A stretch of DNA of 54,952 bases from Anaerolineales bacterium (GCA_016928525.1 JAFGKO010000005.1:1-54952); one strand, 5' to 3'; numbered from the stretch's first letter, positions 27,292 to 35,748 are shown. Numbers and translations: made by a program. Notes: a model not told the origin generated them from the sequence alone.

Positions 27292-28164
27292 ATGCCCGAA
27301 CTTCCTGAAGTCGAAACCATTGCGCGAAAATTGCGACCGGAGCTGGTTGGCAAGAGCATAACAAAAGCCGACCTGCTCTGGTCACGTACGCTGGCAACAC
27401 CGTCTCCGGCGCAATTCAATAAATGGATCAAAGGGCAGGAAATCAAAGCAGTTGGCCGGCGTGCCAAGTATGTACACATCCAATTGTCTGAATATCACCT
27501 GTTTGTCCACTTGCGGATGAGCGGGGATTTGTATATAAAAGAAGGGAAAACGGCACCGGAAAAGCATGACCGGTTGATTCTCTCCCTCACCCCTAACCCC
27601 TCTCCCACAGGGAGAGAGGAATTCCCCCCTCCCCCTGTGGGGGAGGGAACGGGGGTGAGGGAAAGCAAATTGGTCTTCAACGACACGCGTAAATTCGGGC
27701 GTGTATGGCTGGTGCGCGACCTGGATGAAGTGATCGGTGGACTGGGCCCGGAACCATTGAGCGATGAGTTTACAGCGGAGATGCTCTACGAGAATCTCCA
27801 ATCTCGCCACCGGCAGTTGAAACCGCTGCTGCTTGATCAGGCTTTTCTGGCTGGGATGGGCAATATTTACACGGACGAAGCCCTGCACATGGCGCGTTTG
27901 CACCCGTTGGCAGCCTCCGATTCTGTTAATCGGGAGCAGGCCCAGGCTTTGTGGGAAGCGATCCGGGCAGTCTTGCAGGAGGGCATCCGTCGCAACGGCG
28001 CCAGCATCGACTGGGTTTATCGTGGCGGCGAATTCCAGAACTATTTCCGTGTGTACGACCGCAAAGGCCTGCCTTGCCCGGTTTGCGGGACAGAAATCGA
28101 ACGGTCGGTCATCGGTCAACGTGGTACGCACGTTTGTCCGAATTGTCAGAGAATCCGGAGTTGA
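27292..28164 (+). CDS. mutM: Formamidopyrimidine-DNA glycosylase with repeat-derived insert
   Basis: 290 residues; bifunctional glycosylase/AP lyase that removes 8-oxoguanine. The N-terminus MPELPEVETIARKL carries the catalytic Pro2 and Glu3. LDQAFLAGMGNIYTDEAL is the H2TH region. The C-terminal zinc finger is CPVC...CPNC. Residues about 98-124, in the loop between KHDRLILS and FNDTRKFGR, are translated from a palindromic repeat (27584-27661), adding about 25 residues compared with ordinary MutM. The frame is kept and the domain core is intact, so the protein is probably active. The start is set by family alignment, since no ribosome site is visible. Confidence 0.93.
   Translation: MPELPEVETIARKLRPELVGKSITKADLLWSRTLATPSPAQFNKWIKGQEIKAVGRRAKYVHIQLSEYHLFVHLRMSGDLYIKEGKTAPEKHDRLILSLTPNPSPTGREEFPPPPVGEGTGVRESKLVFNDTRKFGRVWLVRDLDEVIGGLGPEPLSDEFTAEMLYENLQSRHRQLKPLLLDQAFLAGMGNIYTDEALHMARLHPLAASDSVNREQAQALWEAIRAVLQEGIRRNGASIDWVYRGGEFQNYFRVYDRKGLPCPVCGTEIERSVIGQRGTHVCPNCQRIRS
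27584..27661. repeat. Palindromic CTCACCCC/GGGGTGAG element, in frame in mutM
   Basis: CCCTCACCCC (27584) and GGGGTGAGGG (27652) are the outer arms. Inner pairs CCTCTCCC/GGGAGAGAGG and CCCCCTCCCCC/GGGGGAGGG give two nested hairpins. The read-through peptide starts LTPNPSPTGRE. 78 bases, a multiple of three. Confidence 0.85.
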
Positions 28165-28166
28165 AC

Positions 28167-28934
28167 ATGGCTAATTGGACACTGAATCCCCTGTTTGCCA
28201 TCGGCATAGTCTTAGCCGTTATGTTTTTTGGCTATTTCTTCGGGTTGTTCGAGGGACGCGGGCAGGGTTACAAGAAGCGCCAGAAGGAGGAAGCGGAAGA
28301 CAGAAAACAGCGACCTTCCATGGAGCCATTGCCACCTGCCAGTCCTCCGGTCCCTTCCGATGAAGTCCCCGTGTTGGACGTGAGCATGGCTCCCAATGGA
28401 CAACTGCGCTTACAAATGGACGGACGGCGCATGAACACTTCTGCCCTGGATGCTGAACAGCGCAAACGCCTGGTCGCGATTTTGACCCAGATGCGTCCGT
28501 GGTTGGAAGCGCCAACGTCTACGCCGTCTGCCGGGCCCGGGCCTGTACCATCCCCGCGGGCGGCATCGTCCCCGAAGGTGCCCCCCCCTGCCAGGGCGAT
28601 GCTTGCACCCACGCCCAGTCTCTCATCAAAGCCAACTCGTGCGCCGTCACCTGCATCTAAACCGGCCGCTCCTTCGACTGCTGAGGAGGATGAACCCTCT
28701 GTCTTGCCGGAAAGCATCGTGGCACAGATCGACTCGGTATTACAAGTCCGCCTGGTTAGCACACCGTTGGCTGGAAAGGGAATCCGGTTGCAGGAATCAC
28801 CCGAGGGCGGTGTGCTTGTTTGGGTAGGCATAAACAAATACGAAAGTATCGACGATGTGCCTGATGAGCAAATTAAAGCTGCCATTCGCGCGGCCATCAC
28901 CGAGTGGGAGAATAAATACACGCCCGGGCTTTGA
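28167..28934 (+). CDS. Membrane-anchored protein with Pro-rich linker, unknown function
   Basis: 255 residues from ATG 28167, with CCGGAG upstream and 2 bases after mutM; the longer frame from 27951 is only overlap with mutM. One membrane helix (about 8-27) is followed by a basic Lys/Arg/Glu stretch, a short domain (about 60-105, VLDVSMAPNGQLRLQMDGRR) and a Pro/Ala/Ser linker (about 115-180). A compact C-terminal domain of about 70 residues comes last (IVAQIDSVLQVRLVSTPLAGKG). Topology is likely N-out with the rest in the cytoplasm. Family not recognised. Confidence 0.65.
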   Translation: MANWTLNPLFAIGIVLAVMFFGYFFGLFEGRGQGYKKRQKEEAEDRKQRPSMEPLPPASPPVPSDEVPVLDVSMAPNGQLRLQMDGRRMNTSALDAEQRKRLVAILTQMRPWLEAPTSTPSAGPGPVPSPRAASSPKVPPPARAMLAPTPSLSSKPTRAPSPASKPAAPSTAEEDEPSVLPESIVAQIDSVLQVRLVSTPLAGKGIRLQESPEGGVLVWVGINKYESIDDVPDEQIKAAIRAAITEWENKYTPGL

Positions 28935-29033
28935 GCCAAAGGGCACGGGACAAAGATTGAACAACTCAACATAACAAATTCTGTTCGAATTGGGGGTTTC
29001 AAGCTAACGGGTAGTTTAAGCGCTCGGCGTTTC

Positions 29034-29060
29034 GTGCTCGACAACATCGTTATCGAGCAC
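29034..29060. other. Hairpin in the spacer between two convergent genes
   Basis: GTGCTCGA (29034-29041) and TCGAGCAC (29053-29060) with an 11-base loop. No T-run follows on either strand. The rest of the 172-bp spacer shows no gene. Confidence 0.4.
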
Positions 29061-29106
29061 TGGTCTGCTAAAGTACCTGTCGAATTTCGCACGCAATTTT
29101 CGCTTC

Positions 29107-29466
29107 TCAGTCGAACTTGAATGTACCTTCTAGCAAGGCCTCTCCCATGTAATGGATTTCCGCTGCGCTTCCGTTGTGTACGTCAGGAATAATCTCTCCA
29201 TCAGCTGAACTCAACCGCACGCGCGCAAACCCGCGCCGAACTTCGACTTCTCGAACTACCTTGCCATCAATCACCACCGAGACCCGTGCACCATCTGGAC
29301 ATTTGACCCCGTGCAGGTCTATCTCCATGCGCTTTTCACCACCTTCATAGTGCTTGACCTCCATCTCGCCGCCTTTTGATGACAGGAAAAGTTTTGCCCA
29401 CCAGGATGTGTGAACCCTATACAAATCCGCTTCATATTCACTGATTTTTCGTTGCCATGTCGTCAT
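29107..29466 (-). CDS. Small beta-rich protein, unknown function
   Basis: 119 residues. The N-terminal third is helical (WQRKISEYEADLYRVHTSWWAKLF). The rest reads as alternating beta strands: MEIDLHGVKCPDGARVSVVIDGKVVREVEVRRGFARVRLSSADGE in shorter runs, ending GEALLEGTFKFD. There is no signal peptide and no catalytic motif. A good ribosome site (TAAGGAGAC) precedes ATG 29466. The 239-bp spacer upstream (29467-29705) holds no gene that I can support. Confidence 0.55.
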   Translation of the reverse strand: MTTWQRKISEYEADLYRVHTSWWAKLFLSSKGGEMEVKHYEGGEKRMEIDLHGVKCPDGARVSVVIDGKVVREVEVRRGFARVRLSSADGEIIPDVHNGSAAEIHYMGEALLEGTFKFD

Positions 29467-29705
29467 GGTATTTTCGTCTCCTTATAGTATTAAAAGATTT
29501 ACAGAGTGCCGCATAAATATTTGAACTATAACTCTGAATTGTGAAGGCAATTTGCCAGATCTGAATTCAGGAAACTATGCGAGGAGCAGTAATCGAGGGC
29601 ATTATACGGCATTCGATGGAACCAGAATAGAAAGTCAAGCATAGCTTTTTGTATGAGGATGAAACGGTGAAACCTGCGTACCCGACTCCAGCCTTTTTCG
29701 CAAAT

Positions 29706-30560
29706 TTACTCATCCTGTGGCTTATATCGCACCGTCAATACCGGGCATCCGATCGCCTCAGCTACTTCGGCGGTCACATTGGGGGCATACATTTGACGCA
29801 AGCCATGTGCGCTGTAAAGTGACCCCATGCAAACCAGGTCGTAATCGCCCTCTTTGAGTTCTGCCAGAATTTCCTCGATGACATTTCCCTGGCGAAGTTT
29901 TAAGTTCGCGTTTAAATTCTTTTTGCGAGCTTTATCCAACGCATCACGCAACGTGCGACCAAGCAGGCTGTCTGTATCTGTCAGGTGATCCCAGTTCTCG
30001 CGCACCATGCGCGCCTCCGGGTAATCCCTGTCTATCGGCGGGACGACATGCAGCAGGGTGACCGGGGATTTGACTTTTGCCGCTATTTCCAGTCCCAGGT
30101 TTTCGGCTGTGACTCCGTAGCCCAGGCCGCCCAGGCAAATCAGCATATGGCTGGGGGGGATGCATGCCGAAGGTACGTACAGAATTGGTCCCTCGATATT
30201 TGCCATTAGTTGGTGGAACGAACGCCGCAGGAGCAAACGACGCAACGGTGGCCGTCCAAGTGGCGTGAGCACGGTCAGGAAATCCTTCTCCTTGGCCTTC
30301 TTGGGAATGACATCCTCGGCATGGCCCTCGTGGATTTCCAGATGGTATTTCAGCTTTTTCTCTTCGAAGAGCGCTACTGCCCGGCTGAAAATATCTTCCA
30401 GCGGGTGAATTTCCTCATCGATGTTCGGACGCTGCTTTTGCTCGGTGATGCCGATCAACGTCACAGGAACGTCCATCACGTTTCCCAGCCAGGCCGCATA
30501 TTCGATCCCCGGCCAGGTTCTCACGTATCCATTTGTCATAGTCAGTATTTCAGAAATCAT
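29706..30560 (-). CDS. Tandem universal stress protein
   Basis: 284 residues made of two Usp folds. The first half (about 1-140) is degenerate in its nucleotide loop. The second half keeps LICLGGLGYGVTAENLGLEIA, VTLLHVVPP, and the nucleotide-binding G-x2-G-x9-G-S-like region MGSLYSAHGLRQMYAPNVT followed by EAIGCPVLTVR. Such proteins bind ATP or act as stress adaptors in the cytoplasm. It lies downstream of the chromate-transporter and elp3 genes on the same strand, 19 bases after the ChrA gene. ATG 30560 has a weak AGGTAAG ribosome site; the Met at codon 8 is an alternative start. Confidence 0.85.
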   Translation of the reverse strand: MISEILTMTNGYVRTWPGIEYAAWLGNVMDVPVTLIGITEQKQRPNIDEEIHPLEDIFSRAVALFEEKKLKYHLEIHEGHAEDVIPKKAKEKDFLTVLTPLGRPPLRRLLLRRSFHQLMANIEGPILYVPSACIPPSHMLICLGGLGYGVTAENLGLEIAAKVKSPVTLLHVVPPIDRDYPEARMVRENWDHLTDTDSLLGRTLRDALDKARKKNLNANLKLRQGNVIEEILAELKEGDYDLVCMGSLYSAHGLRQMYAPNVTAEVAEAIGCPVLTVRYKPQDE

Positions 30561-30579
30561 GGCTTACCTGTATCACTGC

Positions 30580-31116
30580 TCAGCGGAACAATATCACGCC
30601 CAGAACCCCCGCCCCGAGCAGGACGAGCGGAGATGGGAGGTTGAACCAGAACGCAACGGCGCTCAACCCGGCGATGACCAGGGCGCGCACCTGGATGGTT
30701 TTCGTGCTTTCACTGCGGAAAATTTGCCACGCCACCACCACGATCAACATGGCGACGGCAGGCGCGAGACCCTTGATGAAGCCACCCATCCACGCTTCGC
30801 CCTGGACCCTTTGAATTGCTGCTGCTACCGCCAGCATGATCAGCGTCGGGGGCAGGATCGAGCCAAGCAGCGCCGCAACCGTGCCAGGTATCCCACCGGC
30901 AGCATATCCGACGAACATGGCCAGTTTCAGCGCTTCGCTGCCCGGCAAAACGTTCGAAAAGCCGACAGCCTCGATAAACTCGGACTCGGTCATCAACGAG
31001 CCGACGGATTCTTTATAAAGCAGTCCCACCGAAGCCGGGCCCGAAGTGGACAGGACGTTGATCTTGATGAACATCCAAAACAATCGCATCCATACAGAAA
31101 ATTTAGATGGCTTCAT
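30580..31116 (-). CDS. chrA: Chromate transporter half-protein (ChrA family)
   Basis: 178 residues, one half of a split CHR-family ion transporter that exports chromate as a pair of short proteins. It has about six hydrophobic segments. The family signature is clear: FIKINVLSTSGPASVGLLYKE, FIEAVGFSNVLPGSEALKLA and FVGYAAGGIPG. It pairs with the adjacent gene, whose first 70 residues are nearly the same, so the pair arose by duplication. The usual GGG near the N-terminus is replaced by SGPASVG in both, a shared oddity. The start overlaps the partner's stop by one base. Confidence 0.9.
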   Translation of the reverse strand: MKPSKFSVWMRLFWMFIKINVLSTSGPASVGLLYKESVGSLMTESEFIEAVGFSNVLPGSEALKLAMFVGYAAGGIPGTVAALLGSILPPTLIMLAVAAAIQRVQGEAWMGGFIKGLAPAVAMLIVVVAWQIFRSESTKTIQVRALVIAGLSAVAFWFNLPSPLVLLGAGVLGVILFR

Positions 31117-31634
31117 CAGAAGATAAATATCCCCAAAATGCCTGCCACCAACAAGACCAGCGGCGCTGGTGCGTCGAAAATGAGCGCGATCAAGCTGGCC
31201 AGGCCGAGGGCGCCCATCTGCCAGTTGACCACCCCGCCGTTGCCCCCGGTGAACACCTTCCAGGCCACGAATACCATCAAGACGGCCACAGCAGGCGTCA
31301 GTCCCTCCACAAAGCGGCTGACCCAGGCTTCGCGGCGCAGGCGGTGCAGGATCGACACCACGCCAAACATAAGCAGCGTAGGCGGCAAAACCGATCCAAC
31401 TAGCGCCACCAAGGCCCCGGCCACGCCGCCCGCTGCATAGCCGACGAACATGGCCAGTTGCAACGCATCCGAACCGGGCAACACCGATGAAAGTCCCACC
31501 GCCTGGATGAACTGCGCTTCGGTCATGATCGTGCCTACCGCTTCGGAATGCAGCAGTCCCACCGAAGCCGGGCCGGAGGTGCTTAACAGATTCACTTTGA
31601 TGAACAACCAGAAAAGTTGCAACAGGGTTTCCAT
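31116..31634 (-). CDS. chrA: Chromate transporter half-protein (ChrA family), partner
   Basis: 172 residues, second half of the short-chain CHR pair. Signature segments FIKVNLLSTSGPASVGLLHSE, FIQAVGLSSVLPGSDALQLA and MFVGYAAGGVAG closely match the neighbour, while the C-terminal halves diverge more. In known pairs the two halves have opposite membrane topologies and work as a heterodimer. elp3 lies 6 bases upstream on the same strand, so transcription is likely shared. Confidence 0.9.
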   Translation of the reverse strand: METLLQLFWLFIKVNLLSTSGPASVGLLHSEAVGTIMTEAQFIQAVGLSSVLPGSDALQLAMFVGYAAGGVAGALVALVGSVLPPTLLMFGVVSILHRLRREAWVSRFVEGLTPAVAVLMVFVAWKVFTGGNGGVVNWQMGALGLASLIALIFDAPAPLVLLVAGILGIFIF

Positions 31635-31640
31635 GCTAGG

Positions 31641-33293
31641 TTAGAGGTTCTTCACGAGATAAAGTTCCCCGCGTTCGAAGCCGCGCTCGAGGTAGTACTG
31701 TCGCGTGCCTACTGCCGAGATAACCGAAATACGACGGAATCCATGTTCCTTCGCCACTTTTTCTGCTTCTTCCAGCAGTTGCGTGCCCAAGCCACTGTGC
31801 TGTGCTGCGCCGTCTTTCTCCGCGCCCACAGGCAGGGACTGCCCATAAACGTGCACCTCGCGGATCAAAGCTGCGCCCGCTAAGTCACTCAAACCAGTGT
31901 CAGGCGATTCCAACGAGGGCAGCGACAGGCGGATAAAGCCGGCTAATTTGTCCTCCGGCGTATCGAAAGAGATGAAATGTTCTTCTGCCTGTGCGGCGGG
32001 GTAGACCAGATCGTGCAGTTCCACCTTTTCCGCGTTCACGCTCTGTTTGCGCACTTCCCGGCAGCGCACGCACAGGCAACGCGTCCCACGGCGCTTCAAC
32101 TCGCGCTGCACATCCTGTCGTAACGAGGTGCGGCGGTTGCCTTCCACCACATTTGTGGACGGGATGTCCCGGATAACGCGGTTGACGCGGCAATAACGCG
32201 GGATGCCCGGCTTGACGTCCGCTATCAGGTCGATCAGTTCTTGTGTGGTGTAAGGGTGGAACTCGCCGCGCTGCCAGTATTCGTATAACTCGGCGTTGGC
32301 CAGCAACTGGTTGGGATAGATCTTGATTTCGTCCGGGCAGAAACCGTCCCACAGACGGGCGAAGTCGACCCGGTCAGAGTCGGGGGTCGCGCCAAGCAGG
32401 TTCGGCATCCAGTGCAGAACGATTTTGAAGCCTGATACGCGCAGCAGGGCAGTGGCGCGGCGGGTGGTCTCCACGTCATGCCCGCGTTTATTGATCTCCA
32501 GGATATGGTCATCCAGGCTTTGCGCACCCATCTGTACCTTGGTCACGCCGAGATAACGAAGCCAGCGCAGTTCGTCGGGCGTGATCTCGTCGGGACGGGT
32601 CTCGATTACCAGACCCACGTTGCGGTGGGAAGCGGTTTCGTTGACTGTGTGTACTACCCTCACCCCTACCCCCTCTCCCTCAGGGAGAGGGGCTGGGGTG
32701 AGGGGGGCATTAAGTGCATCAAAGCACCGTTTCACAAACCACTCCTGGTAATCGCGCCGGTACGAAGACCACGTGCCGCCCAGGATCAACAGTTCGACCT
32801 TGTCGGTGGGATGCCCGACCGCTTCCAGCGCTTCCAGCCGCGAGCGCACCTGGTCGAACGGGTCGAAGTCGTGTTCCAGCCCGCGCATCGCGCCGGGTTC
32901 GTCCGGCAGGTACGACTTGGGCATGCGCACGTCGGTGGGACAGAAGATACACTTGCCGGGGCAGGGGTAGGGCTTGGTCAGCACCGTGACGGTGGTCACG
33001 CCGGAGAGCGTGCGCACCGGTTTCAAGCGGATGCGCTCCAGCAGGCGCACATCCGCTTGAATTTCGCCCTCTGCCACCATCTGGTTGTAGGCCGCCACCA
33101 ACGCATGTTTGCCCAGATAGCCGCCGCTGGGGATGGGATACCTGCGCACGCTGTCCATCACCGGGCGGCCCCGGCGGACTTCCGCCAGCACCTGCCGGGC
33201 TAAATCCAGTTTTTCGGGCGTCAGGGTGTGGTGTTCTACCCAGTTGAGTTTCTTTGACAAGTCCGGGCCTTCTCTATTGGATACGGAGGACAC
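31641..33293 (-). CDS. Elp3-family radical SAM / GNAT tRNA-modifying enzyme
   Basis: 550 residues. The N-terminal radical-SAM domain binds [4Fe-4S] through CX3CX2C (YPCPGKCIFCPTD), and further family motifs are GGTWSSY, ETRPDEITPDELRWLRYLG and GAQSLDDHILEINKRGHD. A C-terminal GNAT domain has HSGLGTQLLEEAEKVAKEHG. Elp3 adds a carboxymethyl-type group to U34 of tRNA using acetyl-CoA. Residues about 205-220 (LTPAPLPEGEG...) come from an inserted palindromic repeat. GTG 33293 has no ribosome site and lies in repeat-like DNA; TTG 33260, preceded by GAGAAGG, is a good alternative giving 539 residues. Confidence 0.9.
   Translation of the reverse strand: MSSVSNREGPDLSKKLNWVEHHTLTPEKLDLARQVLAEVRRGRPVMDSVRRYPIPSGGYLGKHALVAAYNQMVAEGEIQADVRLLERIRLKPVRTLSGVTTVTVLTKPYPCPGKCIFCPTDVRMPKSYLPDEPGAMRGLEHDFDPFDQVRSRLEALEAVGHPTDKVELLILGGTWSSYRRDYQEWFVKRCFDALNAPLTPAPLPEGEGVGVRVVHTVNETASHRNVGLVIETRPDEITPDELRWLRYLGVTKVQMGAQSLDDHILEINKRGHDVETTRRATALLRVSGFKIVLHWMPNLLGATPDSDRVDFARLWDGFCPDEIKIYPNQLLANAELYEYWQRGEFHPYTTQELIDLIADVKPGIPRYCRVNRVIRDIPSTNVVEGNRRTSLRQDVQRELKRRGTRCLCVRCREVRKQSVNAEKVELHDLVYPAAQAEEHFISFDTPEDKLAGFIRLSLPSLESPDTGLSDLAGAALIREVHVYGQSLPVGAEKDGAAQHSGLGTQLLEEAEKVAKEHGFRRISVISAVGTRQYYLERGFERGELYLVKNL
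32657..32704. repeat. Palindromic CTCACCCC/GGGGTGAG element, in frame in elp3
   Basis: Outer arms CCCTCACCCC (32657) and GGGGTGAGGG (32695), inner arms CCCCTCTCCC (32669) and GGGAGAGGGG (32683). 48 bases, a multiple of three, so the elp3 frame is kept. It is the cleanest copy of the family in the window. Confidence 0.88.
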
Positions 33294-33363
33294 GGACTAA
33301 CCAGAATTTTTCCGTCACCTTCAACGGATTCCGTGCTTTTTCCGTACGCTCAGTGCTTTAATC

Positions 33364-34128
33364 TTATTCCTTCTTCTCGATCATGATTGAAACATCCAGC
33401 CGGAAATCATGACTGATCTCGGCGATATCCTTCTGTCCGAACATTTTGGTATGCAGGCCGCATTCGGTCTTGCCGCGACCGACCCAACGCCCCGCGCGCT
33501 CGTTGTCGTTCTGCCCGACTGCTATCGTACAGGGCATGCAGCCGATACTTCGATATCCTTTTTCCAGCAACGGGTGGGCAGGCAGTTCATGCTGCTTAAT
33601 ATAAGCGTCAACGTCCGCTTTTGTCCAGTTGAGCAGCGGGTTGACCTTCAGCAGACCGTCCTCCTGCAGCTCTAAAATTCTGGCTTTCGCCCGTTCAGGT
33701 GTCTGGTCGCGGCGGATTCCGCTGATCCAGGCTTTCATGTCTTGTAGCGCCTTCTGCATGGGCTGGACTTTGTGTAGGAAGCAGCACAGGTCCGGGTCTT
33801 CCACCGGCAGTGTGCGCGTGTGTTGGCAGACAAATACATCCCAACGCGTGTCACGGTACAGATCGAGCACGTTCAACTTCCATTCCGAAGCGATGTGCTC
33901 GCGAAAGATGAGCGTATCCCAGAAATGGTAGCCGGTATCCAAGAAGAAGATCAGCAGGTCACGCCGGATTTTAGTCGCCATGTGCAGTAAGGGCATAGAT
34001 TGCGTCTGAAAGGACGAACTCATGGCGATCTGCGGCCAGAATTCGTCGATCGCCCAGCCCAAAATTTCCTGTGGCGTCCTGGTCTCGAATTCGTCTGAAA
34101 GTTGCGCAATACGCTTTTTTGTTAGCAT
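33364..34128 (-). CDS. cysH: Adenylylsulfate (APS) reductase, CysH family
   Basis: 254 residues. It reduces activated sulfate to sulfite with thioredoxin in assimilatory sulfur metabolism. The iron-sulfur cysteines CysCys (115-116, DLCCFLHK) and CX2C (197-200, IGCMPC) are present, which marks the [4Fe-4S] APS-using type rather than the enterobacterial PAPS type. The catalytic Cys is in KTECGLH (Cys223). The nucleotide-loop region is SSSFQTQSMPLLHM. ATG 34128 lies 8 bases after a TATAAT box and has no Shine-Dalgarno, suggesting a leaderless mRNA. It is divergent from the methyltransferase gene. Confidence 0.92.
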   Translation of the reverse strand: MLTKKRIAQLSDEFETRTPQEILGWAIDEFWPQIAMSSSFQTQSMPLLHMATKIRRDLLIFFLDTGYHFWDTLIFREHIASEWKLNVLDLYRDTRWDVFVCQHTRTLPVEDPDLCCFLHKVQPMQKALQDMKAWISGIRRDQTPERAKARILELQEDGLLKVNPLLNWTKADVDAYIKQHELPAHPLLEKGYRSIGCMPCTIAVGQNDNERAGRWVGRGKTECGLHTKMFGQKDIAEISHDFRLDVSIMIEKKE

Positions 34129-34136
34129 GGGCAGGA

Positions 34137-34154
34137 ATTATAACCCGATATAAT
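34137..34154. promoter_or_regulatory. Divergent -10 boxes for cysH and the methyltransferase
   Basis: TATAAT on the minus strand at 34142-34137 (8 bases from the cysH ATG) and TATAAT on the plus strand at 34149-34154 (6 bases from ATG 34161). Only six bases separate the two boxes, so polymerases could not occupy both at once. Both starts lack a Shine-Dalgarno. Confidence 0.7.
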
Positions 34155-34160
34155 TAACGC

Positions 34161-34886
34161 ATGCAGCCGTCCGTTGCCCAACACCTGATCGAACTCAACC
34201 GCCAGTTCTATACCGACTTTGGTGGACCCTTTTCCGCCACCCGCGGACGCATCCAGCCAGGAGTACGGCGGGTACTGGATTCGTTGAAAGGGGACGAGAC
34301 GATCCTTGACCTGGGCTGCGGGAACGGCGAACTGGCGCGGGCGCTGGCCCGAAATGGTCACCTTGGCGCATATCTTGGCCTGGATTTCAGCCTGCCCCTG
34401 CTTGCAGAGGCGGAATCTATGCCTGAAGGCTTTTCGGCAAAATTCCAGGAAGTAGATTTGACACAGTTGTCAGTGAACAGTATTCGGTCATCATTCACTG
34501 ATCACTGGTCACTGATTACTGCCTTCGCCGTATTACACCACATTCCCAGCCATAGCCTGAGACTTGATATGTTGAAGATAATTCATGAGTTACTGGCAAA
34601 AGACGGTCGTTTCATCCACTCGAACTGGCAATTCCTGAATAGTCCACGACTCAGACAGCGGGTCCGGAAATGGAGCGAAATTTGTTTGACAGAAGCGGTC
34701 GTAGAAGAGGGCGACTACTTGCTAGACTGGCGCTCCGGCGGCATAGGTCTGCGATACGTGCATCATTTCAGTGAGGCAGAGCTGGCTAAAATGGCTGAGT
34801 CCAGTGGGTTTACAATCGTCGAAACGTTCTATTCGGATGGCAGAGAGGGGAATCTGGCCATTTATCAAGTTTGGAAAAAGGTTTGA
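34161..34886 (+). CDS. SAM-dependent methyltransferase (class I) with repeat-derived insert
   Basis: 241 residues. Motif I, which binds AdoMet, is ILDLGCGNGELARALARNG near residues 48-66, and the post-I acidic residue is in YLGLDFS. FAVLHHIPS is the motif IV region. A stretch of about 19 residues (LSVNSIRSSFTDHWSLIT) just before it is translated from a CAGTGA/TCACTG repeat (34464-34521) and is not expected in the fold. The substrate is unknown. The 3' end overlaps the convergent regulator gene by 22 bases. Confidence 0.85.
   Translation: MQPSVAQHLIELNRQFYTDFGGPFSATRGRIQPGVRRVLDSLKGDETILDLGCGNGELARALARNGHLGAYLGLDFSLPLLAEAESMPEGFSAKFQEVDLTQLSVNSIRSSFTDHWSLITAFAVLHHIPSHSLRLDMLKIIHELLAKDGRFIHSNWQFLNSPRLRQRVRKWSEICLTEAVVEEGDYLLDWRSGGIGLRYVHHFSEAELAKMAESSGFTIVETFYSDGREGNLAIYQVWKKV
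34464..34521. repeat. CAGTGA/TCACTG repeat, in frame in a methyltransferase gene
   Basis: CAGTTGTCAGTGAACAGT is followed by TCACTGATCACTGGTCACTG with partial inverted symmetry. It lies between motif I and motif IV of the gene. It is related to the element before mutM at 27224. Confidence 0.65.
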
Positions 34887-35602
34887 AGAATTGGTAGATT
34901 ATTTTTGGTATCTGTAAGTAGACCGATGAGAGGGGGGATCGCCAGTGTTCCCCCTATGTACATTTTCACAACGGATACGGCATCTGCGTGACTGGAAAAA
35001 GGCCAATGTAACGATGTCGCCATCAAGCCCCAGGCAAACAGCCAGATCCAGAACCATAAAAGCGCTTTCAAGCTATGCAATACTGTCCAACGATCCAGAA
35101 ATAGTCTAAACAAAGCCACAAGCATACGCGGCCAGGCCGGTTCCGGGCCTTCTTTAACCTTAACTAGCAGGGTTTTTATCTCCTCGCTGGAAATGAGGAG
35201 CATGTTTTCTACAGAAAATCGGGGGGAACTCTGGTGATTTTTTTGTCGAGAATACGAGTCGATCGGTTCGTGCTCCCCAGGAAAGACCTTTTCTATCTCG
35301 GCCAAGTTCAGCGCTCGATAATTTCCCGCCTCCAACAGTTCATTTGCTTCTGGAACAGTTCTGATGCCTCTCTGTCTTTGTAGAACGATAAGCAAGCTGA
35401 TGAGCACCAGGCGATCATCTGCACGGATTCTGCTCTTACCACGTTCCCAATCGCTGACAGCAGCGCCGCTGAAACTTCCTTGAACACCCAGTTCTTTGCC
35501 TACAAGTTCGCCAAATCGTTCCTGTGAGAGGCTTCGCCCAGGGATATCCGGGTCGATACAACGCTTGCGGATTATGCGTAACTGTGTACCGAAATCGGTC
35601 AT
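34865..35602 (-). CDS. XRE-type HTH regulator with C-terminal membrane helices
   Basis: 245 residues. The N-terminal helix-turn-helix of the Cro/CI type (about 5-70) contains LSQERFGELVGKELG and AVSDWERGKSRI. After a linker of about 100 residues come two hydrophobic stretches, FWIWLFAWGLMATSL and MYIGGTLAIPPLIGLL, so the protein is probably a membrane-tethered regulator. CTCAA (35612) and TTGAG (35632) form a small dyad just upstream of its start, a possible autoregulatory operator. It converges on, and overlaps by 22 bases, the methyltransferase gene. Ligand unknown. Confidence 0.8.
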   Translation of the reverse strand: MTDFGTQLRIIRKRCIDPDIPGRSLSQERFGELVGKELGVQGSFSGAAVSDWERGKSRIRADDRLVLISLLIVLQRQRGIRTVPEANELLEAGNYRALNLAEIEKVFPGEHEPIDSYSRQKNHQSSPRFSVENMLLISSEEIKTLLVKVKEGPEPAWPRMLVALFRLFLDRWTVLHSLKALLWFWIWLFAWGLMATSLHWPFSSHADAVSVVKMYIGGTLAIPPLIGLLTDTKNNLPILQTFFQT

Positions 35603-35748
35603 TTTTCGCCCCTCAAAAGCTTAAGGAGTACTTGAGAAAATTTAAGTGAATGCCGATGGATTTCAGGCCTTTGCCATCTTATAACTTGCGTAGCAAAACA
35701 ACCCTGCATTTACTTGCTTTCTTGTTCTTTAACAATCGAATGCCAATT

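Noticed and set aside
27951..28166. N-terminal extension of the membrane protein into mutM
   Set aside because: The extra 72 residues overlap the end of mutM in another frame; ATG 28167 has a ribosome site and a membrane helix directly after it.
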